A stretch of DNA of 48,543 bases from Betaproteobacteria bacterium (GTDB lineage: Bacteria > Pseudomonadota > Gammaproteobacteria > Burkholderiales > Usitatibacteraceae): the NCBI GenBank assembly GCA_016790765.1, contig JAEUMZ010000170.1, forward strand, positions 1 to 48,543. Direction: 5' to 3'. The notes under the pieces are model-generated. The model was not told the DNA's origin, did no database searches, and saw only the letters and a list, made by a program, of their open reading frames with translations. The first letter of the stretch is position 1; each line of letters starts with the position of its first letter. Below, one piece after another: positions 1 to 9,613 of the stretch. A program made the position numbers and the translations under genes.

Positions 1-368
1 TGCGGCGCCTCGCCGCGGTGCCTGCCGCCGATCAAGCCGGGTTGCGCTTTGTGTTGCATCCGGCGGTCACGCTGCTGTCCTCGCCCTATCCGCTGGCGGC
101 CATCTGGCGTGTCAACCAGCCGGACTTCGCCGGCGACCAGCGGATCGACTGGGACACCGGCGGCGATCGCCTGTGCGTGCGCCGCGATGGCCATGCCGTG
201 ACGTTCGACGTCCTGGCCGAACCGGCATTGCGGTTCCTGTCGGCGCTGTCCTGCGAAGCGCCATTCGAGGCGGCCGCGGACGCCGCGCTGGCGGTGGATG
301 CGGACTTCGACCTGCAAGGATTCCTGCTTGCATCCGTCCAATCCCGGGTGATCGCCGATTTCCGGTGA
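1..368 (+). CDS. BufC/HvfC-type (DUF2063) protein, C-terminal part
   Basis: The reading frame is open from the left edge, so the true start lies outside the window; about 121 residues are visible. The sequence (HPAVTLLSSPYPLAAIWRVN, then a ...VRRDGHAVTF... segment and a tail on FLLASVQSRVIADFR) matches my memory of the C-terminal domain of DUF2063 proteins, the BufC/HvfC partner or chaperone family for copper-binding bufferin peptides. The gene directly downstream is a DoxX protein, the usual last member of bufABC-doxX operons, which supports the call. BufA (DUF2282) and BufB (DUF692) would be expected just left of the window. Family assignment is from recognition and context, not from a search. 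Confidence 0.6.
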   Translation, partial: RRLAAVPAADQAGLRFVLHPAVTLLSSPYPLAAIWRVNQPDFAGDQRIDWDTGGDRLCVRRDGHAVTFDVLAEPALRFLSALSCEAPFEAAADAALAVDADFDLQGFLLASVQSRVIADFR

Positions 369-382
369 TCGGGGAGAACAAG

Positions 383-850
383 ATGAACCCGTGGATCGCA
401 TTTCCTGCACGCCTGGATGCCTGGGCCGGCCAGCATTTGTCTGCACTGACGGATCTGTTTCTGCTCGGGCTCAGGATCCACGTGGCGCATGCATTCTTCG
501 CCTCCGGTCTCACCAAGTTCGCCGACCTCGAATCGACGGTCGCCCTGTTTGAGAACGAATATCGCGTGCCGGTGCTGTCACCGATGTTGGCGGCCTACGC
601 GGGAACCGCCGCCGAACTGGCCTTGCCGGTCCTGATCGTGCTGGGCCTGTTCACGCGGCCCGCTGCGCTGGCGCTGTTCGTGTTCAACATCGTCGCCGCG
701 GTGTCCTATCCGGACATCTCGCCCGCCGGCGTCAAGGACCATTGGGTGTGGGGCACCATGATCGCGACCCTGTTGTTCTTCGGTGCGGGTCGCTGGTCGC
801 TGGACCGCGGCTTGGGCCGTCGGGGTGCGGCGGTCAGGGATCCGGCGTGA
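383..850 (+). CDS. DoxX family membrane protein
   Basis: 155-residue integral membrane protein with about four hydrophobic segments. FLLGLRIHVAHAFFASGLTK near the N-terminus is the typical DoxX opening, and LPVLIVLGLFTRPAALALF lies in the middle. DoxX proteins are small four-helix inner-membrane proteins linked to redox chemistry; in bufferin operons they sit downstream of BufABC with a proposed accessory role. The ATG at 383 follows the upstream stop by 14 bases with GGGGAGAA as ribosome site, so the two genes are probably one operon. The 3' end overlaps the convergent lipoprotein gene by 17 bases. Confidence 0.8.
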   Translation: MNPWIAFPARLDAWAGQHLSALTDLFLLGLRIHVAHAFFASGLTKFADLESTVALFENEYRVPVLSPMLAAYAGTAAELALPVLIVLGLFTRPAALALFVFNIVAAVSYPDISPAGVKDHWVWGTMIATLLFFGAGRWSLDRGLGRRGAAVRDPA

Positions 851-1676
851 CGATGTCCGCGGCCAGCCGCCAGCTTCCGGCTTCGGTGATCCAGACGCGC
901 ATGTAGTAACCCGTTCCACCCGTTGCGGCGCCCGGCAGGGTCCAGCGGCCGAGCACGTACGCAAAATCTCCGGCCGCGGAAGTCACGGTCCGATCCGGGG
1001 TCCACGCGTACCGATTTTCCGCGTCCTGGTCGGAACGCACGGCGCCTTGTGCCACGATCGGCGCACGGCCTTCGCGCAGGGAGCGCGTGGTGGACGTGGC
1101 GAAGCGGGCATGGGCCGCACGCGCGCCGCCCGATCCTGCCAGCGCGATGAATTCTTGCTCCGGGACCGGGCCGCCCGGCGTCGATGCGCGCGGGAGATCG
1201 AGGGCGCGCAACGCCTCCTGCATGCCGTCGTGGCCTGCATGTGAGATGCCGTGGTCGAACTCGACGCGCCAGGCGCCATCGGCCTGCTTGCGCCAGATCG
1301 AGAAGAACTGGCCGAACGATGGCGCGGCCTTCGGATCGGCGCTGGGGGTCCGGATCCAGGGACCGGTGGACAACCCCAGCTCGCCGGATGCGGCAAGCAC
1401 GGTGAGGGCCGATTTCCAATCGAGCAGGATCGGCGGATTGGGGCGCGTGCGCATGTACTCGCGGCCATCCACCGGATGTGGTCGCAACAGCACCGAGCCG
1501 GGGGCCATGAATTCGACGAAGGCCGGCTGCATGCCGTGCCGGACAGAATGCGCGGCGAACTTCGCCTCCTCGGCGGCGAGGCCGCGGGCGTCAAATCCCG
1601 CAGGTGGCGATACCGACTGGCAGGCGCACAAGATCATCGCGATGAAACCTGCGAACAACGAACGGGTGGGACGCAT
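834..1676 (-). CDS. Lipoprotein with SnoaL/DUF4440-like domain
   Basis: 280 residues starting with a lipoprotein signal (MRPTRSLFAGFIAMILCACQ; lipobox LCAC, lipidated Cys19). The mature part has two copies of a pattern typical of the SnoaL/NTF2-like fold of DUF4440 proteins: a helix with AAEEAKFAAHSVRHGMQPAFVEFM followed by strand-rich segments (FFSIWRKQADGAWRVEFDHG), then a C-terminal half ending in YYMRVWITEAGSWRLAADIV. DUF4440 proteins have no general function. The gene stands alone, transcribed away from hslU, and converges on doxX. The outer-membrane lipoprotein location is inferred from the signal. Confidence 0.65.
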   Translation of the reverse strand: MRPTRSLFAGFIAMILCACQSVSPPAGFDARGLAAEEAKFAAHSVRHGMQPAFVEFMAPGSVLLRPHPVDGREYMRTRPNPPILLDWKSALTVLAASGELGLSTGPWIRTPSADPKAAPSFGQFFSIWRKQADGAWRVEFDHGISHAGHDGMQEALRALDLPRASTPGGPVPEQEFIALAGSGGARAAHARFATSTTRSLREGRAPIVAQGAVRSDQDAENRYAWTPDRTVTSAAGDFAYVLGRWTLPGAATGGTGYYMRVWITEAGSWRLAADIVTPDP

Positions 1677-1764
1677 CGGCTTGCTCCAGGGTGGCCTGCC
1701 GGGACTTTGCCACGATCCGCCGCGACATCCTGCAACGGCACGTCACGTGCGGAGCGCCCGTGCA

Positions 1765-3093
1765 CTACAGCACGTATCGCGCAAGGTCCTCGCTTTGCGC
1801 CAGGTCCGCGAGCTTGACGTCGACATAGGCCGCATCGACCGCAAACGCTTCCCCGCGAGAGTTGGCGTCGAACGACAGGTCCTCGAGCAGCTTCTCCATC
1901 ACCGTGTAGAGCCGGCGCGCGCCGATGTTCTCGGTCTTTTCGTTGACCGCGTAGGCGATTTCGGCCAGCCGCTTCACCGCGCCGGGCGCGAACGTGAGCT
2001 TCACGTTCTCGGTCGCCAGCAGCGCCTCGTACTGGCGCGTCAGGCACGCGTCGGTGTTGGTCAGGATGGCCTCGAAATCGTCGATCGACAGCGAATCGAG
2101 TTCGACGCGGATCGGCAGCCGTCCCTGCAGTTCCGGAATCAGGTCCGAGGGCTTGGCGAGGTGGAACGCGCACGAGGCGATGAACAGGATGTGGTCGGTC
2201 TTGATCATCCCGTACTTGGTGGAAATCGTCGTGCCCTCGACCAGCGGCAGCAGGTCGCGCTGCACGCCGGCGCGCGACACGTCCGCGCCGTGCGTTTCCG
2301 AGCGGCTGGCGATCTTGTCGATCTCGTCGATGAACACGATGCCGTTCTGCTCCACGTTGGCGATGGCGCGATCCTTGGTCTCCTCGTCGTTGACCAGCTT
2401 GAGCGCCTCTTCGTCGGTGATCAGTTTCATGGCCTCCTTGACCGTGAGCTTGCGCGCCTTCTTGCGGCCGCTGCCCATGTTCTGGAACATGCCCTGGATC
2501 TGCTGGGTCAGTTCCTCCATGCCGGGCGGCCCGAAGATCTCCATGCTCGACGGCAGCGCAGAGACCTCGATCTCGACTTCGCGATCGTCGAGCTTGCCCT
2601 CGCGCAGCATCTTCCTGAATTTCTGGCGCGTGGCGCTGTCGTCCGTTGTTTGTTCGCCCTTGCCATAGAAATCAAAATTGCGCGCCTGCGGCAACAACAC
2701 GTCGAGCAGGCGCTCCTCGGCATGGTCGGCAGCCATGTGGCGCACCTTCTGCGCCTCCTGCTCGCGCGCCTGCTTGATCGCCAGGTCCACCAGGTCGCGG
2801 ATGATCGAATCAACATCGCGCCCGACGTAGCCGACCTCGGTGAACTTGGTGGCCTCCACCTTCAGGAACGGTGCATGGGCAAGCTTCGCCAAACGGCGTG
2901 CGATCTCGGTCTTGCCCACACCGGTCGGGCCGATCATGAGGATGTTCTTCGGCGTGATCTCGTTGCGCAACGGCTCGGCGACCTGCGCGCGCCGCCAGCG
3001 GTTGCGCAGCGCAATCGCCACCGCCTTCTTGGCCGCCGCCTGCCCGACGATGTGCTTGTCGAGCTCGGAGACGATTTCCTTGGGGGTCATCAT
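1765..3093 (-). CDS. hslU: ATP-dependent protease ATPase subunit HslU
   Basis: 442-residue AAA+ unfoldase of the HslUV (ClpYQ) cytosolic protease. It opens with [18 protein letters not shown], has Walker A GPTGVGKT at residues 55-62, the GYVGRDV pore-loop segment, a long inserted I-domain, Walker B VFIDEIDK, sensor and arginine motifs ([23 protein letters not shown]) and the conserved C-terminus ARYVL that docks into HslV. Length is normal. Two residues differ from what I recall of the family: IASCAFHL where IASGAFHL is near invariant, and GRLP where GRFP is usual. The start has no visible Shine-Dalgarno because the G-rich repeat block abuts it (upstream bases on the coding strand are C-rich). 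Lies downstream of hslV. Confidence 0.97.
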   Translation of the reverse strand: MMTPKEIVSELDKHIVGQAAAKKAVAIALRNRWRRAQVAEPLRNEITPKNILMIGPTGVGKTEIARRLAKLAHAPFLKVEATKFTEVGYVGRDVDSIIRDLVDLAIKQAREQEAQKVRHMAADHAEERLLDVLLPQARNFDFYGKGEQTTDDSATRQKFRKMLREGKLDDREVEIEVSALPSSMEIFGPPGMEELTQQIQGMFQNMGSGRKKARKLTVKEAMKLITDEEALKLVNDEETKDRAIANVEQNGIVFIDEIDKIASRSETHGADVSRAGVQRDLLPLVEGTTISTKYGMIKTDHILFIASCAFHLAKPSDLIPELQGRLPIRVELDSLSIDDFEAILTNTDACLTRQYEALLATENVKLTFAPGAVKRLAEIAYAVNEKTENIGARRLYTVMEKLLEDLSFDANSRGEAFAVDAAYVDVKLADLAQSEDLARYVL

Positions 3094-3099
3094 TTTTGG

Positions 3100-3286
3100 G
3101 GCTGGGGATTGGGGGCTGGGGGCTGGGGAGAGCCGGTGAAAACTCTAGGACTGGCGCGGTTTCTGGGGGATATTTGGCTTGAAAGGTCCGTGGAGCAAGG
3201 GGTTTGGGCAATCAATCGAATGAAGCGAGGACCGTTGATGATTCACCAAAACCCGAGCCCCCAGCCCCCAGTCCCCAGACCCGTCC
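3100..3286. repeat. G-rich inverted repeat pair between hslV and hslU
   Basis: The hslV-hslU gap (3094-3286) carries at 3100-3128 a run of G4-5 tracts separated by CT or ATT on the plus strand, and at about 3254-3281 the mirror-image run of C tracts (CCCGAGCCCCCAGCCCCCAG and on). The arms are near-perfect inverted copies about 130 bp apart. Each arm has four or more G-runs with short loops, so either could form a G-quadruplex on its G-rich strand. The left arm lies against the hslU start codon and replaces the position of a normal ribosome site. No ORF is credible in the spacer. Similar GGGATT/GGGCT-type dispersed runs occur in some proteobacterial genomes. Confidence 0.7.
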
Positions 3287-3826
3287 TCACAGCACTTCAA
3301 TGGTGTGATTCTGGTTCGTGTAGATGCACAGGTCGCCGGCGATCGACAGTGATTTCTTGACGATGTCCTCCGGGGACATCTCGGTGTGGTGCAGCAGGGC
3401 CAGCGCGGCGGCCTGGGCGTAGGCGCCGCCGGAACCGATGGCGAGCAACCCGTGCTCGGGCTCGAGCACGTCGCCGTTGCCGGTGATGACCAGCGAGCTC
3501 ACCCGGTCGGCCACCGTGAGCATGGCTTCGAGGCGGCGCAGGATGCGGTCGGTGCGCCAGTCCTTGGCCAGTTCGATGGCCGAGCGCATCAGGTGGCCCT
3601 GGTGCTTGTCGAGCTTGGCCTCGAAGCGCTCGAACAGCGTAAATGCATCGGCCGTCGCACCGGCAAAACCGGCCAGCACCTGGTCCTTGTACAGGCGCCG
3701 GACCTTGCGTGCCGAGGCCTTGACCACGATGTTGCCGAGCGTGACCTGGCCGTCCCCGCCCATGGCGACCGCGCTGCCGCGCCGCACGGAGAGGATGGTG
3801 GTGCCATGGAATGGTTCGAGGCTCAT
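3287..3826 (-). CDS. hslV: ATP-dependent protease subunit HslV
   Basis: 179-residue proteolytic subunit of HslUV. The N-terminus [17 protein letters not shown] contains the catalytic threonine (first T of TTIL) exposed by removal of the short leader; that leader is a few residues longer than in many homologues. GDGQVTLG, the [17 protein letters not shown] helix and [13 protein letters not shown] are family signatures, and the C-terminus is NHTIEVL. Located 47 bases downstream of the STAS gene on the same strand and upstream of hslU, the standard hslVU order. Confidence 0.97.
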   Translation of the reverse strand: MSLEPFHGTTILSVRRGSAVAMGGDGQVTLGNIVVKASARKVRRLYKDQVLAGFAGATADAFTLFERFEAKLDKHQGHLMRSAIELAKDWRTDRILRRLEAMLTVADRVSSLVITGNGDVLEPEHGLLAIGSGGAYAQAAALALLHHTEMSPEDIVKKSLSIAGDLCIYTNQNHTIEVL

Positions 3827-3872
3827 TGCCGGAACGTGGGGCGCGACCGCGGGAATTCAAGCGACGCGGAGG

Positions 3873-5018
3873 TCACGCGGCCTTCTTGCGCATCAGGATC
3901 GCGTGCTTGGTCATGCCGAACACTTCCAGCTGCGCGGCCACCAGTTCGTTGAGGTTCGACAGGATCACGCGCTTTTGCGCCAAATGGATGGCGCGCACCG
4001 CCTCGAAGAACTGCGAGGTGGCCGAAAAATCGATGCGCAGCAGGCCGCTCATGTCGACCAGCACCTCCTGCGGCTTGCTGGCCGCATAGGTGGCGAGCTG
4101 CTGCACCATGTCCTTGCTATTGGCCGAGAACACGCCCTTCAGCGGCAGCCCCGCATCCCCCGAACCATTTTCGCCGGCGTGGACGGACGCTTGCTTGTCC
4201 TCCGGCGCACCCCCGGGCCGGACCACGTCCTCCCAGGGCGGCGGCGACATTTCGAATGCGACCGCGTACTCGAGTCCCAGTTCGTCGTATTCCTCGTGCC
4301 GGCGATCGAGGATGTAGAGCTCGAACAGCAAGGACCAATAGCCCTGCGAGGAGGACACCGGTTGGCCCGAAAGGTCGTTGATCGACTTCTTGAGCAGGGC
4401 GGTGAAATCGGCAAAGCCGTTGAACCACATCGGCAGCTTCATGCGCCGCAGCCGGTTGAACACCAGCGACAGCAGCTCGGCCTCCTCGTTGTGGATCGAC
4501 AGGATCTTTTCGAAGCCGATGCGGCAGCTGCCCATCTCCTTGGCAAAGGCCTCGAACTTGTCGATCTCGGACAACAGTCCGCCGTCCGCGGACGGGCTGA
4601 TCGGAAAGAAATCCTTGCGCTCGCGCTTTTCCTTGCGGCGCGGGTCGGCCGACTCGGAGGCGGAGGTCCACACCGGTGGCGAGCGCTCGAACTTGACCGT
4701 GAACAGCATCGACAGCGCGTCGAACTCCTTGCGGTTGTTGGTCAGCTGGTAGAGATCGAACAGCATCAGCCAGACGCGCAGGCTGTCCTTGCCTTCCTTG
4801 GTGCGCAGGTTTTCCTTGAGTACCAGTTCGGCCGCATCGTAGCAATCGGCCGAGTAGAGGATGGCCGCCTCATACAACGGCGGGAAGGCGGTGGAATCGG
4901 GCGACAGCTGGTCGGCCGTGAAGGTGCCCGAGGCGGTCATCGCCGGCTTCGCGGCACCGGCGGCCGCCGGCGCCGCGGGAGCCGGCCGCATCGAGGGCTT
5001 CGAGGGCGCGGTCGCCAT
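3873..5018 (-). CDS. STAS-domain protein upstream of hslVU
   Basis: 381 residues. A low-complexity Ala/Pro N-terminus (about residues 1-35) is followed by an alpha-helical middle region with repeated patterns such as LWLMLFDLYQLTNNRKEFDALSM-type and YWSLLFELYILDRRHEEYDELG-type helices, then a C-terminal STAS-like domain (about 290-381: VFSANSKDMVQQLATYA, EVLVDMSGLLRIDFSATSQFFE, KRVILSNLNELVAAQLEVFGM). STAS domains act in anti-sigma-antagonist or phospho-switch signalling. The start ATG overlaps the upstream DUF3299 stop as TGATG, so translation is probably coupled. The usual phospho-acceptor Ser lies in the segment DMSGLLRID; I cannot tell whether it is phosphorylated. Function unknown. Confidence 0.75.
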   Translation of the reverse strand: MATAPSKPSMRPAPAAPAAAGAAKPAMTASGTFTADQLSPDSTAFPPLYEAAILYSADCYDAAELVLKENLRTKEGKDSLRVWLMLFDLYQLTNNRKEFDALSMLFTVKFERSPPVWTSASESADPRRKEKRERKDFFPISPSADGGLLSEIDKFEAFAKEMGSCRIGFEKILSIHNEEAELLSLVFNRLRRMKLPMWFNGFADFTALLKKSINDLSGQPVSSSQGYWSLLFELYILDRRHEEYDELGLEYAVAFEMSPPPWEDVVRPGGAPEDKQASVHAGENGSGDAGLPLKGVFSANSKDMVQQLATYAASKPQEVLVDMSGLLRIDFSATSQFFEAVRAIHLAQKRVILSNLNELVAAQLEVFGMTKHAILMRKKAA

Positions 5019-5545
5019 CAGGGCTTCACCGGCTCGGCGTCGAGCAGGCGGTAGAACAGCGAGGAGTCCTGCACCAGTTCGAGCTTGCCGGAGACCACCA
5101 CCGGGTCCCACTGGTTGAATTCCACGGGAATCTTCGCCATCACTTCGATCAGGGAATCCGGCCCTTGCGAGACGCAGAACGGGCAGTGCGTGGGCAGCGG
5201 CGAGAGCAGGAAGTGCTTTTGCTTGGTCGTGGTCGACAGCGGCAGCACGAAGCCGTACAGGCGCACCGTCTTGTTGTCCAGGTCCTTCACGGCCTTGGCG
5301 AACTCGGGCTTGAGGAGCGTCTTGCCGTCCTTCTTCTCCTCCACCAGCTTGACCTGGCGCAGGGTCAGCCACGGAATGGTCCCCGCCGGTGCGCCGTCCT
5401 TGGGCAGGTAGCTCAGCAGCTGCTCGTCGGAGACCTTGGCCGCGGGCGCCGGAGAGGGCGTGCCTGCGCCCGACTGCGCAAGAGCGAGGCCGGTCGCGAA
5501 AAGCGCCAGCATTGCCATTGCACGTGAAAAGACCGTCATCGTCAT
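5018..5545 (-). CDS. DUF3299 periplasmic protein
   Basis: 175 residues with a signal peptide (MTMTVFSRAMAMLALFATGLALAQ). The mature part contains LPLSTTTKQKHFLLSPLPTHCPFC, the signature of DUF3299 (COG3495) proteins with a Cys pair that could bind metal. Homologues sit in zinc-starvation operons next to an FtsX-like permease and an ATPase, as here. Likely a periplasmic or outer-face partner of that transporter in metal allocation. Starts 3 bases after the permease stop and overlaps the STAS start by one base. A second in-frame ATG at 5539 is possible. Confidence 0.85.
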   Translation of the reverse strand: MTMTVFSRAMAMLALFATGLALAQSGAGTPSPAPAAKVSDEQLLSYLPKDGAPAGTIPWLTLRQVKLVEEKKDGKTLLKPEFAKAVKDLDNKTVRLYGFVLPLSTTTKQKHFLLSPLPTHCPFCVSQGPDSLIEVMAKIPVEFNQWDPVVVSGKLELVQDSSLFYRLLDAEPVKP

Positions 5546-5548
5546 GCC

Positions 5549-6805
5549 TCAGAGTTCCGCCAGCCCGGCGGACAGGTTGGTGCGATACGCGCGCCACGCC
5601 GGCATCAGCGATGCGCCCAGCGCCATGGCCAACGCCACCAGCACCACCCACGCCTCGTCCGCAGCCCAGGTCCAGCCGCCGAGGCCGATGCCTTGCGGGC
5701 GGGCCAGCCCGGCACCGAGCGCCTCGACCGCCAGGTGACCCGACAGCAGGCCGAGTATAACGCCCGCCAGTCCGATGACCGCGCCCTGCGCGAGGACGCT
5801 GACGCAGACCACGCCGCGCGGTGCGCCGAGCACGCGCAACAACTGCAGGTCGCCGCGCCGTTCCGCCATCGCGGCGCTGAGCGCGGAGAACACGCCCAGC
5901 GATGCGAGGACCACGATCAGCGCGGCCAGCGCGCGCAGGGTGTCGATGCCGATGCCCAGGAACCCGAACAGGCGCGTCATCTCCGCGGCCGGGGAGGCGG
6001 CCTGCAGCGCGCTGCCGGCATTGATCTCGCGCGGCAGGCGCGCCGCGGCCAGGGGGCTCGCGTACTGGATCAGCAGCGCGGTGATCTTGCGCTGCGCAGC
6101 GTCCTGGTCCGCGTCGTCGTGATTTGCATCCCCGTGGGCGTGCGGTTCACGTCCGGCAGGCGGGACCTTGGACGGATGCAGGTGCCACACGCTATCGAGC
6201 GGCGTCACGATCAGGCGGTCCGCCACCGAACCGGTGGGCGCGAACACGCCGGTGACGATGAACGACTCTTCCGTGTGCCCGGCCGCGCTGTCGGAAAGCC
6301 CGTGGTTGCCGGCGAACCGCGCACCCGGCGCCATCCCCGTGGTGCGTGCAACCTCCGCGCCAAGCATGGCCTCCATGGGCCGCTGCGCGCGCGTGCCGGC
6401 GGCCACGCGCAGGCCGTACAACGCATCGAACCCGGTGTCGGTGCCGACGATGCGAAAGCGCCGGTAACTGTCGCCCAGCGCCAGCGGCACCGCGCGGCGC
6501 ACCATCGGCAGGGCCGCGACGCGCGTGGCGTCCGCCTGGGGAATGTTGCCGGTGGGGATGTCCACATGGTAGACGGATGAGAGGATCAGCTGCAGCGGAC
6601 TGCCCTTGGCGCCGACCACCAGGTCGATGCCGGCGTTGTCGCGTTCGCTTTTCGCCTCCAGCTGGCGGCTGACCAGCAGCAGGGCGATGATGAGGGCCAC
6701 GCCGACGGCCAGCAGGGCGACCGTGAGCAGGGTGGCGGCCAGGCGGGCGCGCAGCGATGCCGTGGCCAGCAGCCACCCGGTGGCGGCATCGTGAAGGAGG
6801 CTCAT
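5549..6805 (-). CDS. FtsX/MacB-type ABC transporter permease
   Basis: 418 residues. One N-terminal transmembrane helix (AATLLTVALLAVGVALIIALLLVS), a large periplasmic domain (about residues 45-280) and three C-terminal helices (LAALIVVLASLGVFSALSAA, VSVLAQGAVIGLAGVILGLL, EAWVVLVALAMALGASLMPAWRA): the FtsX/MacB topology. The periplasmic domain includes a His/Asp-rich stretch (HAHGDANHDDADQD), suggestive of metal contact. The start was taken at the ATG at 6805, which overlaps the ATPase stop as ATGA; the frame stays open further upstream but that part is inside the ATPase gene. With the ATPase and DUF3299 protein it resembles the zinc-responsive PA4064-4066-type transporter; direction and substrate are inferred. 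Confidence 0.88.
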   Translation of the reverse strand: MSLLHDAATGWLLATASLRARLAATLLTVALLAVGVALIIALLLVSRQLEAKSERDNAGIDLVVGAKGSPLQLILSSVYHVDIPTGNIPQADATRVAALPMVRRAVPLALGDSYRRFRIVGTDTGFDALYGLRVAAGTRAQRPMEAMLGAEVARTTGMAPGARFAGNHGLSDSAAGHTEESFIVTGVFAPTGSVADRLIVTPLDSVWHLHPSKVPPAGREPHAHGDANHDDADQDAAQRKITALLIQYASPLAAARLPREINAGSALQAASPAAEMTRLFGFLGIGIDTLRALAALIVVLASLGVFSALSAAMAERRGDLQLLRVLGAPRGVVCVSVLAQGAVIGLAGVILGLLSGHLAVEALGAGLARPQGIGLGGWTWAADEAWVVLVALAMALGASLMPAWRAYRTNLSAGLAEL

Positions 6806-7449
6806 GCGCGCCCCGGCAGTGACAGCACCTGGCTGAAGTGCGCCTTGATGCGCGCGTCGTGCGTGGCGGCCACCAGCGTGGCGCCCTCGGCCGCGGCCTG
6901 CTCGAGCAAGAGCGAGATCACGGCGGCGCAATTGGCGTCGTCGAGCGCGGAGGTCGGTTCGTCGGCCAGGATCAGGGACGGGCGGTGCACCAGGGCGCGC
7001 GCCAGCGCCACGCGCTGTGCTTCGCCTTGCGAAAGCTGCGCCGGCATGCGCTCGGCGTGCACACCCAGCCCCAGCCGCGCCAGCAGGGCGCGTGCGCGCG
7101 CCGGGTCCGGCGCGCTCCCCGCCAGGCGCTGTGCGAGCAGGATGTTGTCGACCACGTTCAAGGACGCGATCAGGTGCAGGCGCTGCAGAACGAAACCCAT
7201 GTGCCGGCCGCGCAGCCGGTCGCGTGCACTTTCATCGAGCGCGGCGAGGGACTGGTCGCGGAAGCGGACCTCGCCCTGCGCCGGCAAAGCAAGGCCGGCC
7301 AGCAGGTTCAGGAGCGTGGTCTTGCCGGAGCCCGAAGGCCCGAGGATCAGGGTGTTCTGGCCGGGCTCGACCACGAGGTCCAGCGGCGGGAACACCCAAT
7401 CCTGCGCATCGTGGCGCGCGCCGATCCGCGAGGCCGCAAGCAGCGGCAT
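6802..7449 (-). CDS. ABC transporter ATP-binding protein (LolD/MacB type)
   Basis: 215-residue cytosolic ATPase. Walker A GPSGSGKT (37-44), Q-loop FVLQ, signature LSQGEAQRVALAR, Walker B LILADEPTSALD, and the switch histidine in VAATHDARI. Its length and the DEPTSALD form are typical of the LolD/FtsE/MacB group that powers FtsX-type permeases. The ATG at 7449 follows the GTPase stop (7450-7452) with no gap, and the 3' end overlaps the permease start by four bases, so the genes must be cotranscribed. Confidence 0.95.
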   Translation of the reverse strand: MPLLAASRIGARHDAQDWVFPPLDLVVEPGQNTLILGPSGSGKTTLLNLLAGLALPAQGEVRFRDQSLAALDESARDRLRGRHMGFVLQRLHLIASLNVVDNILLAQRLAGSAPDPARARALLARLGLGVHAERMPAQLSQGEAQRVALARALVHRPSLILADEPTSALDDANCAAVISLLLEQAAAEGATLVAATHDARIKAHFSQVLSLPGRA

Positions 7450-8460
7450 TTACCGGACGTCGATCGTGGCGTCCTTCGTGTCCGCCACGCAGTAGGCCAG
7501 GCCTTCGATGAACACTTTCTTGGGCAGGTTGCGGCCGATGAACACCATCTTCGATTCGCGCTTTTCCCCCGGCGCCCAGGGCTTGCCGGGGCTGCCGCCC
7601 ATGGTCATGTGCACGCCCTGGAAGATCATGCGGTTCTTCTGGCCGTCGATGTTGAGTACGCCCTTGTAGCGCAGCATGTCGTTGCCGTAGGTCTGGATCA
7701 AGAGCGACAGGAAGGCCTCGATCTTGGCCATGTCCAGCGCGCGCTCGGAGGTGAACACGAAGGAGGAAATGTCGTCATCGTGGTGGTGGTGCGAATCGGT
7801 GAGGAAGTCGGGATCGATCTCCAGCGTGGCGTTCAGGTTGAAGCCGCGCACGTCGAGGATGTCCTTGATGTCGGTTTCGCCGAAGTGCACCTTCTTGTAG
7901 CTGGCGCGCGGGTTCATGTTCTTCAGCCGCGCAATCAGCGCCTCGGTTTCCTCCTGCGCCACCAGGTCGGACTTCGAAATCAGGATGCGGTCGGCAAAGC
8001 CGATCTGCTCGCGGGCCGTGTTGTTGTCGGTCAGCTGCTGCATGGCGTGCTTGGCATCGACCACCGTCACCACGGCGTCGAGCAGGTAGGCGTCGTGGAT
8101 CTCGTCGTCCATGAAAAACGTCTGCGCCACCGGGCCCGGGTCGGCCATGCCGGTGGTCTCGATGATGACGCGGTCGAACTTCAACTTGCCGTGCGCGCGC
8201 TTCTTCGCCAGGTCGCCGAGGATCTTCACCAGGTCGCCGCGCACCGTGCAGCAAATGCATCCGTTGTTCATCTCGACGATCTGCTCCTCCTTGTTCTGCA
8301 CCAGGATCTCGTTGTCGATGCCGGCCTCGCCGAACTCGTTCTCGATCACGGCGATCTTTTCGCCGTGGCGCTCGGTGAGGATGCGGTTGAGCAGCGTGGT
8401 CTTGCCGGCGCCCAGGAAGCCGGTGAGGATGGTGGTGGGGATCGGTGCAGGAGCGGCCAT
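7450..8460 (-). CDS. COG0523 GTPase, zinc-chaperone type (copy 1)
   Basis: 336 residues. P-loop GFLGAGKTT (14-22), the COG0523 metal motif CxCC (NGCICC, Cys68/70/71), the ETTGMADP switch region and the SKSD guanine-specificity motif. A His/Asp-rich loop (DSHHHHDDDISS) lies between the GTPase and C-terminal domains, typical of metal-handling members. COG0523 proteins are GTP-dependent metallochaperones, mostly for zinc (ZNG1/YjiA/YeiR group) or cobalt (CobW). Neighbouring ABC and DUF3299 genes favour zinc. The start is the ATG at 8460; the frame runs further upstream into non-homologous sequence. Confidence 0.9.
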   Translation of the reverse strand: MAAPAPIPTTILTGFLGAGKTTLLNRILTERHGEKIAVIENEFGEAGIDNEILVQNKEEQIVEMNNGCICCTVRGDLVKILGDLAKKRAHGKLKFDRVIIETTGMADPGPVAQTFFMDDEIHDAYLLDAVVTVVDAKHAMQQLTDNNTAREQIGFADRILISKSDLVAQEETEALIARLKNMNPRASYKKVHFGETDIKDILDVRGFNLNATLEIDPDFLTDSHHHHDDDISSFVFTSERALDMAKIEAFLSLLIQTYGNDMLRYKGVLNIDGQKNRMIFQGVHMTMGGSPGKPWAPGEKRESKMVFIGRNLPKKVFIEGLAYCVADTKDATIDVR

Positions 8461-8512
8461 GGCGGAGGGAAATCGGGAATGACCCGTGACAATCGGGCCG
8501 GACTGCGGGAAT

Positions 8513-9520
<1,008 letters not shown>

Positions 9521-9576
9521 GGACGGGATCCAATCGCGAATCTACCGTGCGCGGCAGGCGTTGCACGCGCAGTGGG

Positions 9577-9598
9577 TGCCTGAACCAGCGATCAGGCA
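9577..9598. promoter_or_regulatory. Inverted repeat, candidate operator of the metal operon
   Basis: TGCCTGA-N8-TCAGGCA is a perfect 7-bp inverted repeat 57-78 bp upstream of the first COG0523 gene. A TTGACT hexamer lies just upstream on the minus strand, so the palindrome would overlap the promoter. It does not resemble the AT-rich Zur boxes of gammaproteobacteria. A regulator site is inferred only. Confidence 0.35.
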
Positions 9599-9613
9599 AC
9601 AAAGTCAAGCACG

